A stretch of DNA of 64,000 bases from Flavobacterium sp. (lineage in GTDB: Bacteria; Bacteroidota; Bacteroidia; Flavobacteriales; Flavobacteriaceae): contig JADKHM010000001.1 in assembly GCA_016721735.1 (NCBI GenBank), forward strand, positions 310,001 through 374,000, given 5' to 3'. The position numbers were made by a program, and so were the translations under genes. The notes beneath the pieces are model-generated. The model was given only the letters and a program-made list of their open reading frames with translations, was not told the DNA's origin and made no database searches. How positions within the stretch are numbered: the stretch's first letter is position 1; each line of letters begins with the position of its first letter. This document shows positions 36,918 to 46,129 of the stretch, piece by piece.

Positions 36918-38300
36918 TTATATTGGTGCGTTATTTAACTTAAAATTTTTTTCAATTGCTCGAATCATTTCACCAGCAATGTCTTTGTTTGTGGCGTTTT
37001 CGATACCTTCTAATCCTGGAGAAGAATTAACTTCTAACAATAAAGGACCTTTAGAAGAGCGGATAATATCTACGCCGGCAACTCTTAAATCCATTGCCTT
37101 AGCAGCCTTGATGGCAATTTTCTTTTCTTCTGCCGTGGGTTTTATGACAGAGGCTGTTCCTCCTAAATGAATGTTCGCTCGAAACTCTCCTGGTAATGCT
37201 TCCCTCTGAATGGCAGCAACAACTTTTCCGTCTATAACAAAGCAGCGAATATCTTTACCGTTGGCTTCTTTGATAAATTCTTGAACTAATATATTGGCAT
37301 TTAAACTTTTAAAAGCATTAATTACACTTTCTGCCGCTTTTTTAGTTTCTGCAATTACGACGCCTTTTCCTTGTGTTCCTTCAAGCAATTTAACAATCAA
37401 TGGCGGACCTCCAACCATTTTAATCAAGTCGTCCGTATCTAAAGGTGAATTTGCAAACCCAGTTGTAGGTATTTCAATTCCGTGATTTAACAAAAGCTGC
37501 AACGAAAACAACTTATCTCTCGATTGTGTAATGGCAGTTGAAGAATTTAAACAAAATACCTTTAATGCTTCAAATTGCCTGGTCAATGCGCAGCCGTAAA
37601 ATGTAATACTTGGACGAATACGTGGAATAATGGCATCAAATTCATTTAGAATCTTTCCGCCGCGATAATGTATTTGCGGTTTCGTAGCATCTAACTTCAT
37701 ATAACACTCTTTGATATTCAAAAAGTGCATTTCGTGTCCACGCATTTCACCCGCATCCATAATACGCTTATTGCTATATAATTCGGGATTGCTTGCTAAA
37801 AGTCCAATGCGAAGTCCAGTTGCTGCTTTTTCAGAATCCTTATAAATTTCCTTTAGATTGTCAGATGTAGATTGTCCTAAAAGGTAAAGTTGTTCAGGAT
37901 CTACAAGTACTCTGCCGCTCATAGCTTCTCGTCCTAAAAGCATTCTAAATCCCATGGAATCTCGGTTGGTCAGTGTCATTTCGATAGTCCAACTTGCATT
38001 TCCGATATCTAGTGTTGTTTGAATTACGTATCGTTGTTCTCGAAATCCACTTGAACTTTTGACAAATCTCTTATCCACTAATGGAGCCTCGCAATGAAGA
38101 ATTGTTTTCAAGTTGTTTTGAATCGGATTGATATCAAACTTTACCCAATTGGCACCATCCTTTATGAATGGCGATATATTTATTGCGTGAAGTGCTGAAG
38201 TCTTTGCTCCTGAATCAACACGAGCTTTTATCTTGGGAATTCCTAGATCGGGAAAGGAAAACCATTCTTCACTTCCAAAAATTACTTTGTTTAGGGACAT
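36918..38300 (-). CDS. RimB-like aspartic-type domain fused to RimK-like glutamate ligase
   Basis: A 460-residue two-domain protein. Residues 1-145 match the 'ATP-dependent zinc protease' RimB/DUF family (FGSEEWFSFPDLGIPKIKAR, VDSGAKTSALHA), a retropepsin-like fold. Residues 155-460 are RimK, an ATP-grasp ligase (AVRK-like ATP site in ILVQEFIKEANGKDIRCFVI, magnesium site in LLEVNSSPGLEGIENATN). RimK adds glutamates to the tail of ribosomal protein S6, and RimB trims them. Having both on one chain joins writer and eraser-like domains. Similar fusions are known in Bacteroidota; in-cell target here is unproven. Confidence 0.85.
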   Translation of the reverse strand: MSLNKVIFGSEEWFSFPDLGIPKIKARVDSGAKTSALHAINISPFIKDGANWVKFDINPIQNNLKTILHCEAPLVDKRFVKSSSGFREQRYVIQTTLDIGNASWTIEMTLTNRDSMGFRMLLGREAMSGRVLVDPEQLYLLGQSTSDNLKEIYKDSEKAATGLRIGLLASNPELYSNKRIMDAGEMRGHEMHFLNIKECYMKLDATKPQIHYRGGKILNEFDAIIPRIRPSITFYGCALTRQFEALKVFCLNSSTAITQSRDKLFSLQLLLNHGIEIPTTGFANSPLDTDDLIKMVGGPPLIVKLLEGTQGKGVVIAETKKAAESVINAFKSLNANILVQEFIKEANGKDIRCFVIDGKVVAAIQREALPGEFRANIHLGGTASVIKPTAEEKKIAIKAAKAMDLRVAGVDIIRSSKGPLLLEVNSSPGLEGIENATNKDIAGEMIRAIEKNFKLNNAPI

Positions 38301-38360
38301 GAGTTAAAATAAAAATAAGTTTCGAAAGTAATCAATATTAGTTAGCGTCAAAATAATAAA

Positions 38361-38390
38361 CAAAAAAAAACCTACTATTTAGTAGGTTTT
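38361..38390 (-). terminator. terminator overlapping the end of clpC
   Basis: Stem AAAACCTACTA / TAGTAGGTTTT (38367-38377 with 38380-38390), 2-nt loop, T-run on the minus strand. The stem includes the TAG stop codon (38375-38377), so the stop lies inside the hairpin. Confidence 0.8.
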
Positions 38391-40918
38391 TCTGCTTTAT
38401 GAACTTTAACGGTGAGCTCTTGCAAGGTTTCGTCTAAATCCATAAAAATTTCATCTCCAGAAAGGAGTTTCGAGGTGATAATTTCCTCCGCTAAGGCGTC
38501 TTCAACATATTTCTGAATAGCTCTTTTTAAAGGTCGCGCACCGAACTGACGATCGAAACCTTTTTCTGCTATAAAAGCTTTGGCCTTATCAGAAAGACTT
38601 AATTGATATCCTAATTCAGCAACACGAGCATACAATTTTTTCAATTCGATTTCAATAATCAAGTCGATATCTTCTTTTTCTAAAGCATTGAAAACAATAA
38701 CATCATCAATTCTGTTCAAGAACTCAGGAGCGAAGGTTTTCTTCAAAGCATTTTCAATGATGCTTTTTGAATTATCGTCAGCTTGGGCAATCTTGGCAGC
38801 CGTTCCGAAGCCAACACCTTGTCCAAAGTCCTTCAATTGTCGTGCTCCAACATTAGAAGTCATAATTACGATTGTATTCTTAAAATCGATCTTTCTTCCC
38901 AAACTATCAGTTAAATAACCGTCGTCTAGGACTTGCAAAAGCATGTTAAAAACATCTGGATGCGCTTTTTCAATTTCATCTAAAAGAACCACGCAATACG
39001 GTTTTCTTCTTACTTTTTCAGTCAATTGACCACCTTCTTCATAACCTACATATCCTGGAGGCGCTCCAACTAATCTAGAGATGGAGAATTTCTCCATATA
39101 TTCACTCATGTCAATTCGAATCAACGCATCTTCAGAATCGAATAGTTCTTTCGCTAATACTTTGGCTAATTGCGTTTTTCCGACACCAGTTTGACCAAGG
39201 AAAATAAACGAGCCAATTGGTTTGTTTGGATCCTTAAGTCCAGCTCTGTTTCTTTGAATGGAACGTGCAATTTTTAATACCGCATCTTTTTGGCCAATAA
39301 CTTTATTTTCAATAAGTTCCGGAAGTTTAGCTAATTTGTTGCTTTCCGTTTGAGCGATACGATTTACCGGGATTCCAGTCATCATCGAAACGACATCGGC
39401 AACATTATCTTCTGTCACGACAATTCGATTACTCTTAGAATCTTCTTCCCATTGCTCTTGCGCAATTGCTAGATCTTTTTCAATTCTTTTTTCATCATCG
39501 CGAAGTTTTGCTGCTTCCTCGTATTTCTGTTTTTTGACAACAGAATTTTTAGATTCGCGAACTTCTTCCAATTGTCTTTCTAATTCTAAGATTTGCTTAG
39601 GAACTTCGATGTTGGTAATATGAACACGCGAACCTGCTTCATCAAGAGCGTCGATAGCTTTGTCTGGTAAGAATCGTTCCGACATGTATCTGTTGGTCAA
39701 TTTTACACAAGCTTCAATTGCCTCTTGAGTGTAATTCACATTGTGATGATCTTCGTATTTATTTTTGATGTTGTTTAGGATTGTGATTGTTTCCTCAACA
39801 GAAGTAGGCTCCACAATTATCTTTTGAAAACGTCTTTCTAATGCGCCGTCTTTTTCTATGTATTGACGGTATTCATCTAAAGTTGTTGCTCCGATACATT
39901 GAATTTCTCCTCGAGCTAAAGCAGGTTTAAACATATTAGACGCATCTAATGAACCAGTTGCTCCTCCAGCGCCAACGATAGTGTGAATTTCATCAATGAA
40001 AAGAATGATATCATCATTTTTCTCCAATTCATTCATCACGGCTTTCATTCGCTCTTCAAATTGTCCTCTGTATTTAGTTCCGGCAATTAAGTTCGCTAAA
40101 TCTAAGGTGACAACTCTCTTGTTAAACAGAATTCGAGATACTTTCTTTTGTGTAATTCGCAAGGCTAAACCTTCCGCAATAGCAGACTTTCCGACTCCTG
40201 GTTCGCCAATTAAAAGTGGATTGTTCTTTTTTCGACGGCTTAAGATCTGGGAAACTCTCTCTATTTCTTTCTCACGACCTACTACAGGGTCGAGTTTTCC
40301 TTCTTCAGCCATTTCTGTTAAGTCGCGTCCAAAATTATCTAAAACAGGCGTTTTAGACTTTTTGTTTGATTTATTGGCAGGATTATTAAAGCTACCTTCT
40401 TTTAGACTGTCATCTTGACCTGAATCCTCATTAAAAGATTCGTTTTTTGGTAAGTTTTCTAGGTAATTATCTTCGTTTGGTGTCATGTTAAGATATTGTT
40501 CTTTAGCCAGATCATAATCTATTTTAAGTTTATTCAATAGCTTGGTTGTTGGATCATTTTCATTTCTTAAAATACACAATAACAAATGAGCAGTACTGAT
40601 AGAGGTGCTTTGAAAAACTTTGGCTTCCAAAAAAGTTGTTTTTAAAGCGCGTTCTGCTTGTCTTGTTAAGTGTAAGTTTTTCTTTTCGTTGCTAACGGCT
40701 ACGTTAGGATTGGCGGGGCTTAAGATTTCAACTTTTCTACGTAAATGGTCAAGATCAACGGATAAGTTATTTAATATGGTTATCGCTTTGCCATTTCCAT
40801 CTCTCAAAATCCCAAGCATAAGATGTTCAGTACCAATAAAATCATGACCTAATCGCAAGGCTTCTTCTTTACTGTATGTAATTACATCTTTGACTCTAGG
40901 TGAAAAATTATCATCCAT
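38375..40918 (-). CDS. clpC: ATP-dependent Clp protease ATP-binding subunit ClpC
   Basis: An 847-residue HSP100 unfoldase. It has two Clp_N repeats (residues 1-140), a first AAA domain (GEPGVGKSAIAEG, Walker A), a middle coiled coil with a UVR-like KQKYEEAAKLRDDEK, and a second AAA domain (FLGQTGVGKTQLAK). It threads proteins into ClpP. The middle length and the UVR-like motif fit ClpC rather than ClpA or ClpB. ClpP and CtsR/McsB partners are not nearby. Confidence 0.95.
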   Translation of the reverse strand: MDDNFSPRVKDVITYSKEEALRLGHDFIGTEHLMLGILRDGNGKAITILNNLSVDLDHLRRKVEILSPANPNVAVSNEKKNLHLTRQAERALKTTFLEAKVFQSTSISTAHLLLCILRNENDPTTKLLNKLKIDYDLAKEQYLNMTPNEDNYLENLPKNESFNEDSGQDDSLKEGSFNNPANKSNKKSKTPVLDNFGRDLTEMAEEGKLDPVVGREKEIERVSQILSRRKKNNPLLIGEPGVGKSAIAEGLALRITQKKVSRILFNKRVVTLDLANLIAGTKYRGQFEERMKAVMNELEKNDDIILFIDEIHTIVGAGGATGSLDASNMFKPALARGEIQCIGATTLDEYRQYIEKDGALERRFQKIIVEPTSVEETITILNNIKNKYEDHHNVNYTQEAIEACVKLTNRYMSERFLPDKAIDALDEAGSRVHITNIEVPKQILELERQLEEVRESKNSVVKKQKYEEAAKLRDDEKRIEKDLAIAQEQWEEDSKSNRIVVTEDNVADVVSMMTGIPVNRIAQTESNKLAKLPELIENKVIGQKDAVLKIARSIQRNRAGLKDPNKPIGSFIFLGQTGVGKTQLAKVLAKELFDSEDALIRIDMSEYMEKFSISRLVGAPPGYVGYEEGGQLTEKVRRKPYCVVLLDEIEKAHPDVFNMLLQVLDDGYLTDSLGRKIDFKNTIVIMTSNVGARQLKDFGQGVGFGTAAKIAQADDNSKSIIENALKKTFAPEFLNRIDDVIVFNALEKEDIDLIIEIELKKLYARVAELGYQLSLSDKAKAFIAEKGFDRQFGARPLKRAIQKYVEDALAEEIITSKLLSGDEIFMDLDETLQELTVKVHKAEKPTK

Positions 40919-41176
40919 AAATATAGGTTTGGTTGTGTAAATTTAGTGAATATTGGGGTGTAAACAAAAACCGTTCCTTACAAAATCTACTGTCAGCTAA
41001 TAGACAAAAAAAAACTAAAAAAAATTAGGTGTCCAGAATTAACTTATTAACCGAAAATAGTACTCATTTTGTTAATAAATCAAGGAAAATTCTACCTGTT
41101 TTTGACCTTAAAATAGTCGAGAAAGGTTATATTAGCAAGATTTTTTTAAACAATATAATTTTAAAATAAATAGAAT
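40919..41176. promoter_or_regulatory. divergent clpC-gyrA intergenic region
   Basis: 258 nt of AT-rich sequence between divergent genes. On the + strand TTTTTGACC near 41099 followed by TATATTAG near 41128 makes a weak gyrA promoter. Near clpC, TAAATTTA on the minus strand is one base from the -7 consensus. No small ORF or strong hairpin was seen. Confidence 0.4.
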
Positions 41177-43801
41177 ATGTCAGACGGAGAAAAGTTAATC
41201 CCTATTAACATTGAAGATGAAATGAAGTCAGCTTACATCGACTATTCGATGTCGGTAATTGTATCAAGAGCACTTCCAGATGTTAGAGACGGCTTGAAAC
41301 CTGTACACCGTAGAGTTTTATATGGAATGTATGATTTAGGAGTTTTTTCAAATAGAGCTCACAAGAAATCCGCAAGAATTGTTGGAGAAGTTTTAGGAAA
41401 GTATCATCCGCACGGAGATACCTCTGTTTATGATGCCATGGTTCGTATGGCGCAAGAATGGAGTTTACGTTATTTACTCATTGACGGGCAAGGTAATTTC
41501 GGTTCAGTTGACGGCGATAGTCCTGCAGCGATGCGATATACCGAAGCCAGAATGAAAAAAATGTCTGAGGACATCATGGCTGATATCGATAAAGAAACTG
41601 TCGATTTTCAATTGAACTTTGATGATACGCTCTACGAGCCGAAAGTGATGCCAACACGAGTTCCAAATCTTTTGATTAATGGGGCTTCAGGAATTGCGGT
41701 GGGAATGGCTACCAATATGGCGCCACACAATTTGACAGAAGTAGTTGACGGTACTTTGGCATATATCGATAACAACGATATCGAAATTGACGAGTTAATC
41801 AATTATATCAAAGCTCCAGATTTTCCTACTGGAGGGGTTATTTATGGCTATGAAGGTGTAAGAGAAGCATTCAAAACGGGACGTGGTAGAATAGTAATGC
41901 GTGCTAAAGTTGCTTTTGAAGAAGTAGACGGTAGAGAATCTATTATCGTTACTGAAATTCCATATCAAGTCAACAAAGCCGAAATGATTAAGAAAACGGC
42001 GGATTTAGTCAATGATAAAAAAATTGATGGTATTGCGAACATTCGTGACGAATCGGATCGAAATGGAATGCGAATCGTATACATTCTAAAACGTGACGCG
42101 GTTGCTAATGTTGTTTTGAATACTTTGTACAAATTCACTCAACTTCAATCTTCATTCAGTGTGAATAATATCGCGCTAGTAAAAGGAAGACCACAAATGT
42201 TGAATCTAAAAGATTTGATTCATTATTTTGTGGAACACCGTCATGATGTGGTGGTGAGAAGAACGCAATTCGACTTAAGAAAAGCAGAAGAAAGAGCGCA
42301 CATCTTAGAAGGTTTAATTATTGCTTCCGACAATATCGATGAAGTAATTGCTTTAATCCGAGGTTCCAAAAATACTGAAGAAGCTCGTGAAAAATTGATG
42401 GAACGTTTCAAACTTTCCGATATTCAATCGAGAGCCATCGTTGAAATGCGTTTGCGCCAATTGACAGGTCTTGAGCAAGATAAATTAAGAGCAGAATACG
42501 AAGAGATTATGAAATTAATCGAAGAATTGAAAGCGTTATTAGCAAGTAAAGAACTTCGTATGGAATTGATCAAAACCGAATTGATCGAAATCCGAGATAA
42601 ATATGGTGACGAAAGACGTTCCACTATTGAATATTCTGGCGGTGACGTAAGTATTGAAGATTTGATTGCAGATGAAAACGTGGTGATTACCATTTCACAC
42701 GCAGGATATATCAAGCGTACGAATTTGACGGAATACAAAACGCAAAATAGAGGAGGAGTTGGACAGAAAAGCGCCGGAACAAGAGACCAAGATTTCCTTG
42801 AACATATGTACGTTGCGACCAACCACCAATATATGATGTTCTTTACGCAAAAAGGAAAATGTTTCTGGATGCGTGTGTACGAAATTCCGGAAGGAAACAA
42901 AACTGCCAAAGGACGTGCGTTACAAAACTTAATCAATATTGAAAGTGACGATAAAGTAAAAGCATTTATTTGTACTCAAGATCTAAAAGATAAAGAATAC
43001 ACCAATAGTCATAATTTGGTCATGGTTACCAAAAAAGGACAGGTGAAGAAAACTTCTTTAGAGAAATACGCTAAACCAAGGGTTAATGGTGTCGCTGCGA
43101 TTACAATCCGCGAAGGAGACGAATTACTAGAAGCAAAACTGACAAACGGCGAAAGCCAAATTATTGTTGCAGTAAAATCTGGAAAATTAGTTCGATTTGA
43201 AGAAACTAAAACCAGACCGATGGGAAGAACAGCATCTGGAGTTCGCGGTATCACATTGAAAGACGATACCGATGAAGTAATCGGAATGGTTACCGTAAAT
43301 GATATGAATAGTGAAATTCTAGTAGTTGCAGAAAACGGTTACGGAAAACGCTCAAGCCTTGACGATTATAGAATCACGAATCGTGGTGGTAAAGGTGTGA
43401 AAACACTCAATATTACGGAGAAAACAGGAAAACTGATCTCTATCAATGCAGTAACTGATCACGATGATTTGATGATCATAAATAAATCTGGATTAACAAT
43501 CAGAATGGCTGTCGAAGATCTTCGGGTTATGGGAAGAGCTACTCAGGGAGTGAAACTAATCAACATTAAAGGCAATGACTCCATAGCTGCAGTAACGAAA
43601 GTGATGAAAGATGACGTCGCTGAAGTTGTCTTGGATGAGGATGGCAATGTGATTGAAGACGCAGCAATCGAAAGAGTAAAACCAGTCTTAGAAATTCTCG
43701 AAGATGACGGAACCGCTGATGACGATGAAGATGACGACGACGAAGAAGTTATTGAAGATGATGAAAGCGATGATGACGCTGACGAGACCGATGAAGAATA
43801 A
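41177..43801 (+). CDS. gyrA: DNA gyrase subunit A with acidic tail
   Basis: An 874-residue gyrase A subunit. It starts with EKLIPINIEDEMKSAYIDYSMSVIVSRALPDVRDGLKPVHRRVLY (cut into its blocks SAYIDYSMSVIVSRALPDVR and DGLKPVHRR). The catalytic Tyr is in RYTEARM near residue 123, and the GyrA-box of the C-terminal beta-pinwheel is the QKSAGTR segment. The pinwheel wraps DNA for negative supercoiling. The last 35 residues are almost all Asp/Glu, like the acidic tails that tune GyrA activity in other bacteria. The QRDR (residues around 83-87 in E. coli) reads GDTSVYDAMVRMAQ here. gyrB is not in the window. Confidence 0.96.
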   Translation: MSDGEKLIPINIEDEMKSAYIDYSMSVIVSRALPDVRDGLKPVHRRVLYGMYDLGVFSNRAHKKSARIVGEVLGKYHPHGDTSVYDAMVRMAQEWSLRYLLIDGQGNFGSVDGDSPAAMRYTEARMKKMSEDIMADIDKETVDFQLNFDDTLYEPKVMPTRVPNLLINGASGIAVGMATNMAPHNLTEVVDGTLAYIDNNDIEIDELINYIKAPDFPTGGVIYGYEGVREAFKTGRGRIVMRAKVAFEEVDGRESIIVTEIPYQVNKAEMIKKTADLVNDKKIDGIANIRDESDRNGMRIVYILKRDAVANVVLNTLYKFTQLQSSFSVNNIALVKGRPQMLNLKDLIHYFVEHRHDVVVRRTQFDLRKAEERAHILEGLIIASDNIDEVIALIRGSKNTEEAREKLMERFKLSDIQSRAIVEMRLRQLTGLEQDKLRAEYEEIMKLIEELKALLASKELRMELIKTELIEIRDKYGDERRSTIEYSGGDVSIEDLIADENVVITISHAGYIKRTNLTEYKTQNRGGVGQKSAGTRDQDFLEHMYVATNHQYMMFFTQKGKCFWMRVYEIPEGNKTAKGRALQNLINIESDDKVKAFICTQDLKDKEYTNSHNLVMVTKKGQVKKTSLEKYAKPRVNGVAAITIREGDELLEAKLTNGESQIIVAVKSGKLVRFEETKTRPMGRTASGVRGITLKDDTDEVIGMVTVNDMNSEILVVAENGYGKRSSLDDYRITNRGGKGVKTLNITEKTGKLISINAVTDHDDLMIINKSGLTIRMAVEDLRVMGRATQGVKLINIKGNDSIAAVTKVMKDDVAEVVLDEDGNVIEDAAIERVKPVLEILEDDGTADDDEDDDDEEVIEDDESDDDADETDEE

Positions 43802-43809
43802 TTAATATG

Positions 43810-43849
43810 ATGCATTTCAATCTTCAATGGATTGAAGTGCATTTTTTTT
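43810..43849 (+). terminator. terminator after gyrA
   Basis: Long stem ATGCATTTCAATC / GATTGAAGTGCAT (43810-43822 with 43830-43842) with one mismatch, followed by T tract. Confidence 0.85.
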
Positions 43850-43878
43850 GAAATAAATATCAATTAAAATTAATATAA

Positions 43879-45161
43879 ATGAAAAGTAAATATGTAGTTC
43901 TCACAGCAGCTTTACTAGTATCAATGGGTAATTTGCTCAAAAAGATCAAATTAAAGCCGCTGAAAAAGCATTAAAAAACGGAAATAGTGCTGAAGCAATA
44001 TCAACATTAGCACAAGCGGAATCAACTATTGGTGCGGCAACGGATTCTGAAAAAGCGCAATTCTACTTTGTGAAGGGAAATGCCCATTTGGATATGGCAA
44101 CAAAGAAGATGGAATTGGCGAAAAATCTATCGGCGGCGGCAAAAGCATATCAAGAAGTGCTTTCTGTTGAAAAAGCTTCTGGGAAATCAAAATATACTGC
44201 GCAAGTGCAATCATCAATTGCAGATATTAAAAATCAATTGATTAACGGAGCTGTCGACGCTGGAAATGCAAAAGACTATAAAACCGCTTCTAAGTTACTT
44301 TATCAATCTTACGAATTGGACAAAACGGATCAGGAGAAGTTATATTACGCTGGGAATTATGCCTTAAATGGAGAAGATTATGACACTGCTCTTTCTTATT
44401 ACGAAGATTTAAAAAAACAGAATTACTCTGGAGAAGGAACAGGTTACTATGCCAAGAATGTTCTTAATGAACAAGAGGAGTTTTTCGGTGCTACTGCCGC
44501 GTCTAAGACGGATCGAGACACCAAAGTTCGATTGAAATTGTATACGAATCCTAGAGACGAAAAAATCAAATCTAAAAGAGGTGAAATATTAAAAAACATT
44601 GCGCTAATTTTAGTGCAACAAGGTAAAGTTGATCAGGCAAAACAAGCGCTAGCGGATGCCAGAACTGCTAATCCTGACGACATTTCCATTGCCATGACTG
44701 AAGCTAATGTGTATTTGGAGTTGAATGATTTTACAAACTACAAAAGAATTGTTGCGGAAGTATTAGAAAAGAATCCAACTGATGCTGATTTGTTATATAA
44801 TTTGGGAGTTATTGCTTCCAAAACTAATGCAGCTGAGGCTGAAGGTTATTATAAAAGAGCCATCGAAAGCAAACCAGATTTCACCAATGCCTATCTAAAT
44901 CTTGCCATTCTTAAATTAGATGCTGACAAAAAAATCATCGAGGAAATGAACAAGTTAGGTACTTCAGAAAAAGATAACAAACGATATGAAGTGTTGAAAA
45001 AGCAAAGAGGCGACATGTTTAATTCAGCTTTGCCGTACTTGGAAAAAGCATTTGAGTTAGATCCAAAAAACGAAGATGTTGGTACAACACTACTTAACGT
45101 TTACGGAGCACTTGAAATGACCGACAAGAAAAAAGCACTCAAAGCAAAGCTCGGAAAATAA
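43879..45161 (+). pseudogene. secreted tetratricopeptide-repeat protein, frameshifted near its start
   Basis: Intact, this would be about 427 residues. The first 50 nt (ATG at 43879, MKSKYVVLTAALLVSMGN) give a signal peptide but the frame then ends. At TTT 43932-43934, one missing T would continue it as FAQKDQIKAAEKALKNGNSAEA into the long frame. TPR motifs fill the rest (YYEDLKKQNYSGEGTGYYA, ADLLYNLGVIASKTNAAEAEGYYKRAIESKPDFTNAYLNLAI in part). TPR proteins act as scaffolds; this one would sit in the periplasm. It lies downstream of gyrA on the same strand but behind a strong terminator. Confidence 0.75.
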
Positions 45162-45177
45162 TAAGTTTCGATATACG

Positions 45178-45210
45178 AAAAAAGCCTGTCAAAATCGACA
45201 GGCTTTTTTT
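45178..45210. terminator. bidirectional terminator between TPR gene and NlpC/P60 gene
   Basis: Stem AAAAAAGCCTGTC / GACAGGCTTTTTT (45178-45190 with 45197-45209), loop AAAATC. Confidence 0.9.
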
Positions 45211-45971
45211 TATATCATTTTCTTAATAACGCGCAATTTGTGCGTATGCCGGTTGGTTTCAGCGTTATAAATACCCAAGTGATCTAATCGATCAATGCGC
45301 ACTTTTCCACTAGAGTGAATGATGTAATTGTTGTCCATGATAATGCCTACGTGAATTATCTTTCCCTCTTCATTATCAAAAAACGCCAAATCACCAGGTT
45401 CACTTTCTTCAATAAAACTTAAAGCTTCACCTTCCGTCGCCTGCTGAGAAGCATCTCTTTTCAAACGATATCCATTAAGTTTATAAACCATTTGCGTAAA
45501 ACCAGAACAATCAATACCGAACGGGGTTTTTCCGCCCCATAAATACGGCGCATTCAAGTACATAAAGGCAGTATTAATCAAATTAGATTTGGGTTTTATC
45601 CCGCTAATTTTCATGCCTTCAAAATCAAATCCCGCAGTATTAATCTCGCTGTGGTTTAAAAAAGACAACGAAGCTCCAAGTGGAATTGGCATTAATAAAT
45701 TGTTTGGAGAAGTAATATATTCCACTAAATCTGAATTTAATATGATGGCGTCATCAGACAATTGCTTGTAATCAACTTCAGTAATACTTTGAAATTGCTT
45801 GGCATCAATCCATCCTTCATAACCGTCATATTGCAGCTTGATTCGCGCCCATTGTTGCTGTTGCTCCAGCACTTCGAAATGTTCTCCAAATAACACTTGA
45901 GAAACAATTTCGCTTCTGTCACTCGACTCGGCGCGCAATGGGATAATCGCTAAATTACAGATTCCAAACAT
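45210..45971 (-). CDS. NlpC/P60 (C40) cell-wall peptidase with SH3 domain
   Basis: A 253-residue protein. The N-terminal part is an SH3-like domain (FGEHFEVLEQQQQWARIKLQYDGYEGWID in part), and the C-terminal part is NlpC/P60 with the catalytic Cys in FGIDCSGFTQMVYKLNG, the His in IHVGIIMDNNYIIHSSG, and the third polar residue close by. The enzymes cut D-glutamyl-meso-DAP links in peptidoglycan. No signal peptide is visible before the SH3 domain (MFGICNLAIIPLRAESSDRS), so export is unclear; the function may be in recycling. Confidence 0.88.
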   Translation of the reverse strand: MFGICNLAIIPLRAESSDRSEIVSQVLFGEHFEVLEQQQQWARIKLQYDGYEGWIDAKQFQSITEVDYKQLSDDAIILNSDLVEYITSPNNLLMPIPLGASLSFLNHSEINTAGFDFEGMKISGIKPKSNLINTAFMYLNAPYLWGGKTPFGIDCSGFTQMVYKLNGYRLKRDASQQATEGEALSFIEESEPGDLAFFDNEEGKIIHVGIIMDNNYIIHSSGKVRIDRLDHLGIYNAETNRHTHKLRVIKKMI

Positions 45972-46007
45972 TCTTTTTATCTTGGATTTTAAATAATGAA
46001 TTTTGAA

Positions 46008-46074
46008 TTTAGGAGCTATTTCCCGCTTTTCGCAGTATCTCTACGAGGATACTTGCTGCAATCGGGGCTAGGGC
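46008..46074 (+). repeat. dispersed intergenic element, copy 5 (shortest)
   Basis: Starts TTTAGGAGCTATTTCCCGC and ends GCAATCGGGGCTAGGGC. The centre is a short hairpin GTATC/GATAC. It lies between the NlpC gene and the thiolase gene, antisense to both. Confidence 0.85.
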
Positions 46075-46129
46075 ATCCAACTTTAAATGGTCGCCCACAA
46101 AAATCAAAATGCATCATTCACAATATTTT

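Noticed and set aside
43543..43863. Serine-rich ORF antisense to the gyrA tail
   Set aside because: It mirrors the Asp/Glu codon run of gyrA (GAT/GAC read backwards gives Ser/Val) and has no start context.
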